Shown piece by piece: positions 6,455-14,615 of a stretch of DNA of 15,230 nt. A program made the translations under genes and the position numbers. The first letter of the stretch is position 1; every line of letters begins with the position of its first letter. This stretch comes from Gemmatimonadaceae bacterium (lineage in GTDB: Bacteria > Gemmatimonadota > Gemmatimonadetes > Gemmatimonadales > Gemmatimonadaceae). The stretch lies in contig JANYKY010000052.1 of NCBI GenBank assembly GCA_025357975.1, positions 1 to 15,230 of the forward strand, read 5' to 3'. The notes under the pieces are model-generated. The model was given only the letters and a program-made list of their open reading frames with translations, had not been told where the DNA came from and did not search any database.

Positions 6455-7393
6455 TTACGCTTTGCTCCGGCCGACCATCTCCTTGATGACATTGCCGGTG
6501 ATGAATGCGACGTTGGCCGGACGCTCCGCGAGACGGCGCATCAGATATGGATACCATTGCGTTCCATACGGAACGTAGACGCGCATGCGGTAGCCTTCCT
6601 TTACCAGCTTTTCCTGAAGGTCGCGGCGAACTCCATAGAGCATCTGGAATTCGAAGTTGTCAGCGCCGATGTCATTCTCACGAGCGAAGCGTTTCGCCTG
6701 GTCAACGATGGCCTCGTCGTGCGTGGCAATTCCCGGATAGTGGCCATTGGTCAGAAGCAGCTTGAGACACCTCACATACGACTCATCGACGTCTTTCTTG
6801 TCAGGATACGCGACTGTTGCGGGTTCCTTGTAGGCGCCTTTACACAGACGCACGCGCGCTCCCGCTTTGTTCGCCTGCTCTACATCTGACGTTGTACGAT
6901 AGAGATAGCTCTGCAGAACGATTCCGACATTGCCTCGATACGACGGGTATAACCGCTCATAAAAAAGATCGAGAGTCTTTGACGTATAATCGCTGCCTTC
7001 CATGTCGAGACGAACAAAAGTCTGGTAATCCCTGGCGCGGTCGAGGATGTTCTGCATGTTCGACACGCAAAGATCTTCCGAGATATCGAGCCCCATCGCA
7101 GTCAACTTGACTGATGCGTTCGCATCGAGTTTTCTCGCGCGGATTTCTGACATCATCTCGAGGTACTGCCGGGCTGACTCGCGTGCTTCGGCTTCGTTGC
7201 GGACACTTTCCCCGAGGAGATCGAGCGTCGCAGTGATACCCTTCGAGTTGAGGTCTTTGACAGCGGCGAGGGCCGTGTCGAGAGTTTCTCCTGCAACGAA
7301 TCGGCTGGCAAAACTCTTCGCCATCGAGTTCTGACGAACAAACTTGAAAACCTGCGGCTGCGAAGAGAGATATAAAAGAGCGTTGCGAAGCAT
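6455..7393 (-). CDS. Monofunctional proline dehydrogenase (PRODH)
   Basis: A 312-residue FAD-dependent proline dehydrogenase oxidising L-proline to pyrroline-5-carboxylate and passing electrons to quinone at the membrane. It is a (beta/alpha)8 barrel of the PutA PRODH family without the aldehyde dehydrogenase domain, so pyrroline-5-carboxylate dehydrogenase must be encoded elsewhere. Expected residues: Lys96 in SVKLT, Asp130 in VRLDMEGSDYT (127-137), RLCKGAYKEP (182-191), FEFQMLYGVR (248-257) and the substrate-carboxylate arginines 286 and 287 in YPYLMRRLAERPAN (281-294). Length matches Thermus- and Bacillus-type enzymes. ATG 7391-7393 follows the peptidase stop by three bases with no obvious Shine-Dalgarno, so translation is probably coupled. 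The operon links proline oxidation to an exported peptidase and beta-oxidation. Confidence 0.95.
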   Translation of the reverse strand: MLRNALLYLSSQPQVFKFVRQNSMAKSFASRFVAGETLDTALAAVKDLNSKGITATLDLLGESVRNEAEARESARQYLEMMSEIRARKLDANASVKLTAMGLDISEDLCVSNMQNILDRARDYQTFVRLDMEGSDYTSKTLDLFYERLYPSYRGNVGIVLQSYLYRTTSDVEQANKAGARVRLCKGAYKEPATVAYPDKKDVDESYVRCLKLLLTNGHYPGIATHDEAIVDQAKRFARENDIGADNFEFQMLYGVRRDLQEKLVKEGYRMRVYVPYGTQWYPYLMRRLAERPANVAFITGNVIKEMVGRSKA

Positions 7394-7396
7394 GAG

Positions 7397-9106
7397 CTAG
7401 TTATCGAGTGGCGGCAGTGCCCGAAGTATCGGGAATGATCCCGAAGGCTGAAGCTCGCGATCGAAGAAGTTCCAATCGACGAGCCCGTCTTCGCTTTGCG
7501 GTTCAAGCAGGTAAACGGACAATGGTCCACGCGGCAGCATCGCCACGTCGACGACATAATACCCCGGTGGCAAAGCACCGGCGTAACTACGCCATTGTCC
7601 CGTAACCCGCGTTTCCTTGTGACCCTGAAATGCTCGTGATGAAGTCACCACCGAATCAATTGAGAACTGCTGCAGCCTCAGGCGAGCCCTTTCGGCGTTG
7701 ACCGGACCGGGCGCGACATTCACGCCGTGCATGCGAAGAAGACGGATAACGGCGGTATCGGCCGCTGGCACGAAGTACATCACCGGCATCTCGGTTGAAA
7801 GCGTCACCTTGAACCGGTCGTAGACTGGCATTTTTACAGCAACGAATTTACCCGAGCGCCTCCGGCCTTTCGGAACGCCCGGCTGCGTGCGCGTCGAATC
7901 TCCCGTTCGCTCCATGGTTTCCGCGATGACAAGCTGTGAATCCGGCTCCGCAATCATCTGCGTCCGAAGCGGATACCTCCGGCCCGGTTTGATCTCGAGT
8001 CGTGCGATTACCAGTCCCGTGGTTCTCTCGTTTCGCGTGCTCCCTTCGTGCTGGCCTACGAGCCGCAGCGATGCCGAGTCGCGCGCCGGATACCGCGTCC
8101 GCAGCAGGGTGGAGCTCTTCTCCGCGGCGATCGACAGAATTTCACGCACGAACGAGTAAGTAGTCGCGACGCGGCGCTCGAATGGGTCGTGCGAAAACGC
8201 TTCGCTGAGGATCGCGACTCTGTCCCGAAGCCCGTAATAGTTCGTACCGAAGCGCGGCCTCGAATCGAACGTGTACCAACCCTTCGAGGGCGAACGATCA
8301 TCAGCGAAGTCGCCGTAATCGAAAGTCGCAACACCGTGCCGCGATTGCATCCTGCGGCGTAATTCTGGCATGATCGAGTCACGCGCATACCAGCCGAGAA
8401 GTCCTGCGGGGTTCAGGGGTGGTGCGTAAGTCAGGGCGTATCCATGAAAACTTCCGTCGGTCGTATGTAGATCGACGAAGACATCCGGATCCCACCTGTT
8501 GAACATCGCCAGCGAAGCGCGTGTCTCCGGAGCCTCCGCTTTTATGTAATCGCGATTGAGATCGAGCCCCTGCCCATTCGCGCGAACGCCGACGCGCTCG
8601 GGGCCATTCTGCTCCGTGCGATTCACTTCCTGCGACGCAAATTTCTCGTTGCCGTCAGCGTTGTAATCCGGTACCGCGATCAGAACAATTGAGTCGAGAG
8701 CGTTTGGTTTTGAGGAGCCGGTCAAATCTCGAAGCATGGCTAGCAGGGCTTCCTTGCCTTCCACTTCCCCGGCATGAATGTTGGCCTGCACGTACACGAT
8801 AGGCCTGTGTAAGCTCCTCGCCTCTTCGGGTGTGGAGACCCGCGGACGCGATGCGATGACATAGGGAATGTCCCGGCCTTCGCTCGTTTTTCCGATGGAC
8901 CCGAACACCAGCTCCGGACGCCCGCGAAGCGAGTCGAGAAATGCCAGGACATCCGAATAGCGCGACGTCTCGAGGTAGTTGGTTCGCTCAGCCCGCGTCA
9001 GCGGTCTGGTTGCGCTTGCCTCATCAGTCTGGGCCGCTGCCGTGCTCGCAGCCGCGGACAGGAGGCACGTGGCAACAACGAGCTTCAATAGAATGCGCTG
9101 CGTCAC
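7397..9106 (-). CDS. Exported M14-family zinc carboxypeptidase
   Basis: A 569-residue secreted or periplasmic peptidase. Residues 1-25 are a Sec signal peptide with probable cleavage after AAA (25/26). There is a Cys at 14, but the residues before it do not make a good lipobox. The M14 domain spans about 45-330. Zinc ligands are His111 and Glu114 (HAGE) and His214 (DLHTTDG); the substrate-binding Asn-Arg is 184-185 (LDLNRDY); the catalytic Glu is 302 (ILSEAFSHDPF). The C-terminal region (about 340-569) is beta-rich and of unknown role. It would remove C-terminal residues from peptides or process cell-wall peptides; substrate not predictable. GTG at 9104-9106 overlaps the fadJ TGA (GTGA). The downstream proline dehydrogenase suggests that released amino acids are burned. 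Family call firm. Confidence 0.93.
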   Translation of the reverse strand: MTQRILLKLVVATCLLSAAASTAAAQTDEASATRPLTRAERTNYLETSRYSDVLAFLDSLRGRPELVFGSIGKTSEGRDIPYVIASRPRVSTPEEARSLHRPIVYVQANIHAGEVEGKEALLAMLRDLTGSSKPNALDSIVLIAVPDYNADGNEKFASQEVNRTEQNGPERVGVRANGQGLDLNRDYIKAEAPETRASLAMFNRWDPDVFVDLHTTDGSFHGYALTYAPPLNPAGLLGWYARDSIMPELRRRMQSRHGVATFDYGDFADDRSPSKGWYTFDSRPRFGTNYYGLRDRVAILSEAFSHDPFERRVATTYSFVREILSIAAEKSSTLLRTRYPARDSASLRLVGQHEGSTRNERTTGLVIARLEIKPGRRYPLRTQMIAEPDSQLVIAETMERTGDSTRTQPGVPKGRRRSGKFVAVKMPVYDRFKVTLSTEMPVMYFVPAADTAVIRLLRMHGVNVAPGPVNAERARLRLQQFSIDSVVTSSRAFQGHKETRVTGQWRSYAGALPPGYYVVDVAMLPRGPLSVYLLEPQSEDGLVDWNFFDRELQPSGSFPILRALPPLDN

Positions 9107-11292
9107 GATTCCGGGTAAAACCTTTCCCCACGGCGAGCCATCGCGACAAGCAGCTCCGCGGGGTCGAACCTGCCAGGAAAGCGATCGTTGAGGTCCTGCA
9201 GCTGCCTTACCACTTCAGCGACTCCAATTGTATCGATGTATCTGAATGGACCGCCGCGGAATGGCGGAAACCCGAAACCGAAAACTGCGCCAATATCGCC
9301 ATCTCTTGCGGAACGAATCACACTTTCTGCAAGGCAACGCGCCGCTTCGTTCAGCAGGGGCAAAATAGTCCTTTGCTGAATCTCGGTCGCCGTCATTGTG
9401 GTCCGCGTCTCATGTTGCGAGCCACTCGTCGAAGATGTCTCTCGCGCACCAGGCGCAAGCAACGAATACACGCTCTGGTCGACGTCTCCCTTCTTCCCTT
9501 CTTCGTCATAAAGGTAAAAGCCTTTCTTCACTTTGCGGCCATACCTTCCCGATGCGACCACGGCCTGCATCGACGCAGGCGGGGCGAATCGTTCACCAAA
9601 CGCCTCGTGCATGATCTTGCCCGCCTTGGATCCGACATCGAGTCCGACCTCGTCAACAAGAGTGATCGGCCCTACGGGAAATCCGAAATCGGTCAGCGCC
9701 TTGTCCACCGCATCGATGGCAACACCCTGATCGAGCAAACGGCCCGCTTCATTGATGTACGGCGTTAAAATCCGGTTCACATAGAACCCTGGTCCGTCAC
9801 GCACGACGATGACTGTCTTTCCAAGCTTCTTTCCATAGGCAACGACACTGGCAGTAACTGACGGATGAGTCTGATCCGCCGTGATTACTTCGAGTAATGG
9901 CATCTTCTGAACAGGCGAAAAAAAATGCATCCCGAGCACCCTGTCGGGCTCGGCCGCTGCCTCAGCAATCTTCGTGATCGGAATGGTGCTCGTGTTCGAC
10001 GCATAGATGGCCGCGGGCCTGATCACCGCTTCCGTCTCCTGCAGCACCTGATGCTTGACGCCGATGTCTTCGAACACCGCTTCGATCACGAGATCTATGC
10101 TCTCGAACCCCGAGTAATCGGTCGATCCACCGAGCAACGACATTGTATCGCTTAGCTGTTGACGCGTTATCTGCTTCCTGACAAGTCGGTCCTTGAGAAT
10201 CTCGCGAACAGCCGCGAACCCCTTTGCAACGCGACCCTCGTCCGCGTCTTTCATTCGGACCAGTGTTCCCTGCTGCACCGCGATCGAAGCGATTCCCGCT
10301 CCCATGAAGCCGGCGCCGAGTATTCCGACCTTGTTGATGGGCATGACGTCGGCTGGGTTGACCTCTCCCTCAGCGACGCCAGTATCCTTCTTGAGCGCAG
10401 TCGTTGCGAAGAAGAGAAAGATCAATTGCTTCGAGACGTCGGTCATCGCCATTTCGCCGAAGAGTCTCGACTCCTCGCGATAGCCTTTACCCGGCCCGCT
10501 ATTGAGTCCCGCAGCGACCGCATCGATCGCTGCAAGCGGCGCCGGAAAATGCCCGCCGGTTTTCTTCAGGGTTTCTTCCCGCGCTTTCTTGAGAACGATG
10601 CGCCGGCCAGCCGGATTCTCGTCGAGTAGAAAGCCGGTCATTCCACCGCTGCGCTTCTCGTGCTTGCGTGTTCCGTCGGCGATCTCATTCGCGCGCTGAA
10701 GCGCGATCTTTCGAAGTATGGACGGATGAACGAGCTCATCGATAAGGCCGATCTGCAGCGCTTTCTTTGCGCGGATATTCTTGCCGGTCAGAATCATGTC
10801 GAGCGCGGCGCGAACTCCGATGAGGCGCGGCAACCGTTGTGTTCCGCCTGCGCCAGGGATCAGGCCAATCTGAACTTCTGGTAGAGCGAGAATTGTCTTC
10901 GGGTGATCCGTTGCAATTCGATAGTGTGAGGCGAGCGCGAGCTCAACTGCTCCGCCCATCGCCGCACCGTGTATCGCACAGACGAGAGGCGTTCTCAGCT
11001 CATGAATCGAATCGAGGAGGAGCTGGCCGTCGTGGCTCATTCGCTCTGCTTCGGCGGCTGACTTGATCTGGAGAAAATCCTCAATGTCCGCACCCGCGAT
11101 CCAGCTGTCTTTCTTCCCGCTCAACAAAACGGCAGCACGCACATTCAGGTCGCGCTCGAGTCGGTCGAACAGCGCGAGAAATTCGTCCCTCAGGCCGCGG
11201 TTGAACTTGTTGACGGGCGATCCTGGCAGATCGAGCGTGATTACAGCAACGCCGTTGATAATCTCCGTCGCCAGCGCATACGGTGTGGTCAT
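9103..11292 (-). CDS. fadJ: Fatty acid oxidation complex alpha subunit (enoyl-CoA hydratase / 3-hydroxyacyl-CoA dehydrogenase)
   Basis: A 729-residue bifunctional beta-oxidation enzyme: hydration of trans-2-enoyl-CoA, then NAD-dependent oxidation of L-3-hydroxyacyl-CoA. Hydratase/isomerase domain at about 5-190, with catalytic Glu117 (GGAVELAL) and Glu139 (LPEVQIGLIPGAGG). The NAD-binding domain begins at about 320 (GAGFMG 326-331), with the His456/Glu468 pair in MHFFSPVQKMPLLEVI. Two C-terminal helical domains follow, with INEAGRLLDQG (513-523) and GDIGAVFGFGFPPFRGGPFRY (665-685). A Ser/Thr/Glu-rich stretch at about 612-638 separates these domains and looks like an inserted flexible linker. 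Length and motifs fit FadJ/FadB, whose partner is the thiolase encoded upstream. ATG 11290-11292 overlaps the fadI TGA, the same order as E. coli fadIJ. FadJ versus FadB subtype is inferred mainly from partner and order. Confidence 0.95.
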   Translation of the reverse strand: MTTPYALATEIINGVAVITLDLPGSPVNKFNRGLRDEFLALFDRLERDLNVRAAVLLSGKKDSWIAGADIEDFLQIKSAAEAERMSHDGQLLLDSIHELRTPLVCAIHGAAMGGAVELALASHYRIATDHPKTILALPEVQIGLIPGAGGTQRLPRLIGVRAALDMILTGKNIRAKKALQIGLIDELVHPSILRKIALQRANEIADGTRKHEKRSGGMTGFLLDENPAGRRIVLKKAREETLKKTGGHFPAPLAAIDAVAAGLNSGPGKGYREESRLFGEMAMTDVSKQLIFLFFATTALKKDTGVAEGEVNPADVMPINKVGILGAGFMGAGIASIAVQQGTLVRMKDADEGRVAKGFAAVREILKDRLVRKQITRQQLSDTMSLLGGSTDYSGFESIDLVIEAVFEDIGVKHQVLQETEAVIRPAAIYASNTSTIPITKIAEAAAEPDRVLGMHFFSPVQKMPLLEVITADQTHPSVTASVVAYGKKLGKTVIVVRDGPGFYVNRILTPYINEAGRLLDQGVAIDAVDKALTDFGFPVGPITLVDEVGLDVGSKAGKIMHEAFGERFAPPASMQAVVASGRYGRKVKKGFYLYDEEGKKGDVDQSVYSLLAPGARETSSTSGSQHETRTTMTATEIQQRTILPLLNEAARCLAESVIRSARDGDIGAVFGFGFPPFRGGPFRYIDTIGVAEVVRQLQDLNDRFPGRFDPAELLVAMARRGERFYPES

Positions 11293-12587
11293 GCGTCCCG
11301 CTCAACTACCATTGAGAAGCCCATTCCCCCGGCGGCGCATACGGTCATCAAACCATACTGGCCGCCGCGACGCGCGAGCTCGTTGAGGAGCGTCACGGTG
11401 ATGCGCGAACCTGTTGCGCCGAATGGGTGGCCAATCGCAATCGATCCGCCCATCACGTTCAATCTCGAAAGATCAACCTCACCAACCGGCCGCGTCGCTC
11501 CTGCGCGCTCGGCCCAGTATTGCGACTTGAACCCTGCGAGGTTCGACAATACCTGCGCCGCAAATGCTTCGTGCATCTCGACAAGATCCATGTCCTGCAA
11601 TGTCAGGCCCGCTCGAGCGAGTGCTACAGGTGCGGCCAGCACAGGGGCCTGAAGCAGCTGCTCACCCGGGTCGAGTGCGGCGTACGCATACGATTTGATA
11701 TATCCGAGCGGCTCGTATCCGAGCGATTTCGCTTTCTGTTCGCTCATGAGAAGAACGCATGCGCCACCGTCTGTAAGCGGCGATGCGTTACCGGCCGTGA
11801 CGCTTCCGTATCGTCTGTCGAAAACCGGTTTGAGTCCTGAAAGCTGCTCGTAACTCGTGTCGGCCCGAATCCCGTTGTCCGAGGACACAACGGTTTCGTA
11901 TCTCGGCGGCACGTAGACTGTCATCATCTCAGCGGTGAGGCGCCCATCAGTCGTTCCAGCCGCTGCAAGGCGATGCGATCGCAGCGCGAAATGATCCTGG
12001 TCCTCGCGTGAGATGTTGTTCAGCTTGGCCATCTTTTCGGCCGATTGTCCCATCGTCTCACCCGTCGATGGTTCCGCGATCGCAGGCGTAATTGGAACGA
12101 GATCTTTTGGACGAACTCGAGCGAGGGCCTTCATTCTGCCCGTCAGCGTTTTCGCCTTTGACGCCAGGACGAGCGCCTCGGCCATTCCCGCCGAGTGGAG
12201 GATCGGAACGTTCGACAGCGATTCGGCGCCCCCGGCGATTGCGACATCGATGTGGCCAAGCGCGATCTGGTCAGCGGCATCTGTGATCGCCTGGTTCGCA
12301 GACGCGCACGCGCGGCTGACGCTGAACGCCTGCACGCCCTTTGGCAGGAGAGGCATCAGCGCGATCTCACGCGCAATGTTAGGCGCGATAACAGATGGAA
12401 TTACCGTTCCGAAGACGAGCGCCTGAACCTCGTTTCCGTTCAGGTTGGTGCGCTGGATCAATTCCGCCACGCAAAGCTTGCCGAGCTCGATGGCGGAGAT
12501 CGACTTGAAGACTGTGCCCGCTTTTGTGAACGGGGTTCGAACTCCGGCAACAATGGCGACGCGACGACCATTTCCAAACGTGGGCAT
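11289..12587 (-). CDS. fadI: Acetyl-CoA acyltransferase (3-ketoacyl-CoA thiolase) FadI
   Basis: A 432-residue thiolase, the beta subunit of the fatty acid oxidation complex, cleaving 3-ketoacyl-CoA with CoA into acetyl-CoA and a shortened acyl-CoA. Catalytic residues: nucleophile Cys94 (SRACASANQA), His339 (EMHEAFAAQ), His387 (GGSIAIGHPFGATGSR) and acid/base Cys417 (CAAGGMGFS). At about 430 residues it matches FadI and mitochondrial trifunctional beta subunits rather than the 390-residue FadA or AtoB type. First gene of the six-gene operon. ATG 12585-12587 has no Shine-Dalgarno; TAAGTT sits 6 bases upstream, consistent with a leaderless mRNA. Divergent from glpD by 37 bases. No FadR-type operator is recognisable in that short gap. 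Confidence 0.95.
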   Translation of the reverse strand: MPTFGNGRRVAIVAGVRTPFTKAGTVFKSISAIELGKLCVAELIQRTNLNGNEVQALVFGTVIPSVIAPNIAREIALMPLLPKGVQAFSVSRACASANQAITDAADQIALGHIDVAIAGGAESLSNVPILHSAGMAEALVLASKAKTLTGRMKALARVRPKDLVPITPAIAEPSTGETMGQSAEKMAKLNNISREDQDHFALRSHRLAAAGTTDGRLTAEMMTVYVPPRYETVVSSDNGIRADTSYEQLSGLKPVFDRRYGSVTAGNASPLTDGGACVLLMSEQKAKSLGYEPLGYIKSYAYAALDPGEQLLQAPVLAAPVALARAGLTLQDMDLVEMHEAFAAQVLSNLAGFKSQYWAERAGATRPVGEVDLSRLNVMGGSIAIGHPFGATGSRITVTLLNELARRGGQYGLMTVCAAGGMGFSMVVERDA

Positions 12588-12593
12588 ACCGGG

Positions 12594-12622
12594 AACTTAG
12601 GCGGGGCATGGGTATCTTTCTA
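12594..12622 (-). promoter_or_regulatory. Candidate promoter of the fadI operon
   Basis: On the minus strand TAGAAA (12617-12622, 4 of 6 consensus) and TAAGTT (12594-12599, TANNNT type) are 17 bases apart. The -10 ends 6 bases before the fadI ATG, so transcription would start at the A of the start codon. The -35 overlaps the glpD -10 candidate, so the two promoters should compete. Confidence 0.45.
12613..12618 (+). promoter_or_regulatory. Candidate -10 element of glpD
   Basis: TATCTT (4 of 6 consensus) ends exactly 6 bases before the glpD ATG at 12625, where there is no proper Shine-Dalgarno (only AGG directly abutting the ATG). This fits leaderless transcription. The -35 position (about 12590-12595, CGGGAA) is a poor match, so an activator or another sigma factor may be needed. 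Confidence 0.35.
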
Positions 12623-12624
12623 GG

Positions 12625-14109
12625 ATGAAGCGCTCCTTCGCGGCCCTCGAATCAAAGGTGTTCGACGTGGTCGTGATCGGAGGCGGCATTACAGGCGCCG
12701 GAATCGCGCGTGACGCCGCGATGCGTGGGCTGACCGTAGCCATCATCGATAAAGGTGATTGGGGCAGCGGTACTTCGAGCCGATCGTCGCGCTTGATTCA
12801 CGGCGGCATTCGATACCTGGAGCATGGCCAGATCGGGCTCGTTCGCGAATCAGTGCGTGAACGCGAGACACTCCTTCGTATCGCTCCGCACCTCGTCAAG
12901 CCTCTCGAGTTTACCTGGCCGGTCTACCGCGGCGCGCGACTTCCCAAATGGAAGCTGAGGGCGGGCCTCAGTGCCTATGATCTTCTCGCTGGAGTCGGCC
13001 GCCTGCGCCGGCACACATCGCTCAGCGTAAGTGAAGTGATTGAGCACGAGCCAAGTCTTCGCAAAGAATCTCTGTCAGGGGGTGCGAGTTACTACGATGC
13101 CTCCACTGACGACAGCCGAATCACTCTCTCGAACGTGCAGAGTGCCGTGACGCACGGCGCCGTCGCGGTGAACTACGCGAGGATGTCGTCACTGACTGAA
13201 ACGGCGGGTAAGATCGATGGCGCTGTTATTCGCGATGAATTGAGCGATGCCGAATCCCGCGTTCGCGCGCGCTGCATCGTCAGCGCGACAGGGCCGTGGC
13301 AGGCCCGCGGCACCAAGGGCTCTCACGTCGCCGTGCAGCGACATCGAATTGGAAATCGTTCCGCGGTCACACTCACTTCTCCGATCGATGGACGCGTGAT
13401 GTTCGTGATTCCCGCGGGAGATCAGGCGATCGTTGGAACGACCGATACCTTCACTACCGATTTACCGGACGATGTGCGCACCAGCGAAGCGGACGTCGAT
13501 TATTTACTGGCGTCCGCGAACGTCTATTTCCCTGATGCCAGGCTCGAGGCGAACGACGTGGTCGCAGCGTGGTCGGGAATTCGTCCGCTTGCGTCGGCGC
13601 CTGCGGGCACGGACCCGTCGAGCATCAGCCGAGAACATCATATCGATGTCGGGACGAACGGCGTAATCACGGTAAGCGGTGGCAAGCTCACGACTTACCG
13701 GTCGATGGCCGAAGAAGCGGTGGACGAGCTTGTAGCGCTTCTGGCCGTGAAGACGCCAGAGTGCCGAACGTCTGAGGAAGAGCTTCCGGGCGGCGATCGC
13801 AATCTTCGGCGCGCGGCACTTGAAGTTGCTGACCGTCTGCTGGCTCGCCCTGTTCTGCACGGCCTTCCCTACACGTGCTCTGATGTCGCGCTCGCAGTGA
13901 CCGACGAAATGGCTGTGACCGTGGCCGATGTAACAGTGCGGCGAACCCACATCGCGTTCGAGCTACCGGATCACGGAGCAAGCATTGCGGAATCCGTAGC
14001 AGGCATCATGGCGCGATTACTTGGATGGGATGACGCTACGATCAATGCGCGAATCGCCGACTACGTTCAACAGATGAACCGGCTGTTCACGTTTCGTGAA
14101 TTGTCCTGA
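12625..14109 (+). CDS. glpD: FAD-dependent glycerol-3-phosphate dehydrogenase
   Basis: A 494-residue membrane-associated flavoenzyme oxidising sn-glycerol-3-phosphate to dihydroxyacetone phosphate with electron transfer to quinone. FAD-binding GGGITG at 19-24; SSRLIHGGIRYLE at 54-66 includes Arg63 (equivalent to E. coli Arg54). WSGIRPL at 316-322 carries Arg320, SISREHH has Arg336, and SGGKLTTYR at 351-359 has Lys354. These are the active-site positions known from E. coli GlpD. The C-terminal helical domain (about 385-494) is complete. Oddity: after ATGPW (221-225) only five residues precede KGSH (231-234), where E. coli GlpD has about twenty, so a surface loop is missing. ATG 12625 is the first start in frame with the flavin motif. 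Its 3' end overlaps greA by 23 bases, tail to tail. Confidence 0.95.
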   Translation: MKRSFAALESKVFDVVVIGGGITGAGIARDAAMRGLTVAIIDKGDWGSGTSSRSSRLIHGGIRYLEHGQIGLVRESVRERETLLRIAPHLVKPLEFTWPVYRGARLPKWKLRAGLSAYDLLAGVGRLRRHTSLSVSEVIEHEPSLRKESLSGGASYYDASTDDSRITLSNVQSAVTHGAVAVNYARMSSLTETAGKIDGAVIRDELSDAESRVRARCIVSATGPWQARGTKGSHVAVQRHRIGNRSAVTLTSPIDGRVMFVIPAGDQAIVGTTDTFTTDLPDDVRTSEADVDYLLASANVYFPDARLEANDVVAAWSGIRPLASAPAGTDPSSISREHHIDVGTNGVITVSGGKLTTYRSMAEEAVDELVALLAVKTPECRTSEEELPGGDRNLRRAALEVADRLLARPVLHGLPYTCSDVALAVTDEMAVTVADVTVRRTHIAFELPDHGASIAESVAGIMARLLGWDDATINARIADYVQQMNRLFTFRELS

Positions 14110-14554
14110 TCTTCATGATTTTGAGGCGCCGAATCGAAGCCGGAAGCTTCAGGATAGTCGTGTCGCCGACGCCGCGGCCAACCAGTGCGAGTCCAATCGG
14201 CGACGACATGCTCACGTGGCCTTCCTCGAATTCGACAGAATCGCCGAACACCAGGTTGTAAGTCTCTTTCGTCCCGGTCTTTTCATCCTCGACGATTACT
14301 TGCGACCCCAGGCCAACTTTGTCAGTCGGAATCTGCGCGATATCGATCGATGACAGCTTGCTGAGCCGTTGACGCAGCTGGCCCAGGCGCGCCTGTACGA
14401 ATTGCTGTCGCTCGAGCGCGGCCTTGTATTCGCTGTTTTCGCGAAGATCGCCGTGCTCGACCGCTTTCCGGATTTCGGCCGGCAGAATCACATTCAGCTC
14501 ATGCTGAAGCTTCTCGGCTTCGGCGCCGAGTTTGGCCTTCAGTTCTTCGATCAT
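14087..14554 (-). CDS. greA: Transcription elongation factor GreA
   Basis: A 155-residue Gre factor that enters the RNA polymerase secondary channel and stimulates cleavage of backtracked transcripts. The N-terminal coiled coil spans about 1-72. The tip motif HGDLRENSEY (34-43) holds the acidic residues Asp36 and Glu39, which position the catalytic magnesium. The C-terminal FKBP-like domain (about 78-150) contains FGDSVEFEEGHVSMSSPIGLALVGRGVGD. The last six residues (RTIHET) extend past the usual end and are encoded in the overlap with glpD. Start ATG 14552-14554 fits the family N-terminus; the frame is open up to 14716, but that stretch crosses the terminator and is shadow. A weak AGGT lies 11 bases upstream; TAGTCT lies 5 bases upstream. 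The LOG-family gene is upstream on the same strand, separated by a strong terminator. Confidence 0.95.
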   Translation of the reverse strand: MIEELKAKLGAEAEKLQHELNVILPAEIRKAVEHGDLRENSEYKAALERQQFVQARLGQLRQRLSKLSSIDIAQIPTDKVGLGSQVIVEDEKTGTKETYNLVFGDSVEFEEGHVSMSSPIGLALVGRGVGDTTILKLPASIRRLKIMKIRTIHET

Positions 14555-14577
14555 CGGGGAGACTACCTGAGGTGAGG

Positions 14578-14615
14578 AAAAAAACCCGAGCGCCCTCCGT
14601 ACGGACAGGCGCTCG
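14578..14615 (-). terminator. Intrinsic terminator after the LOG-family gene
   Basis: CGAGCGCC (14587-14594) pairs with GGCGCTCG (14608-14615). An inner TCCG/CGGA arm pair (14596-14599 and 14602-14605) extends the structure. On the minus strand the stem is followed by GG and then seven T residues (14584 down to 14578). It ends transcription from the right 23 bases before the greA start. Confidence 0.85.

Noticed and set aside
5548..6578. Plus-strand frames of 174 and 196 codons opposite rsgA and its upstream genes
   Set aside because: They are antisense shadows; the opposite strand carries RsgA motifs in perfect order.
9030..9106. Lipoprotein signal (Cys14) in the M14 peptidase
   Set aside because: Residues before the cysteine (VVAT) do not make a good lipobox; an AAA cleavage site further on suits a type I signal peptide.
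8941..9768. Plus-strand frame of 275 codons across the fadJ/peptidase junction
   Set aside because: It is antisense to two firmly identified genes and its product is Arg/Cys-rich without domain features.
12592..12619. ECF sigma-type promoter (GGAACTT ... TCT) before glpD
   Set aside because: The -35 resembles the sigma-E consensus but the -10 (TCTTT) does not, and one partial match in 37 bases is weak.
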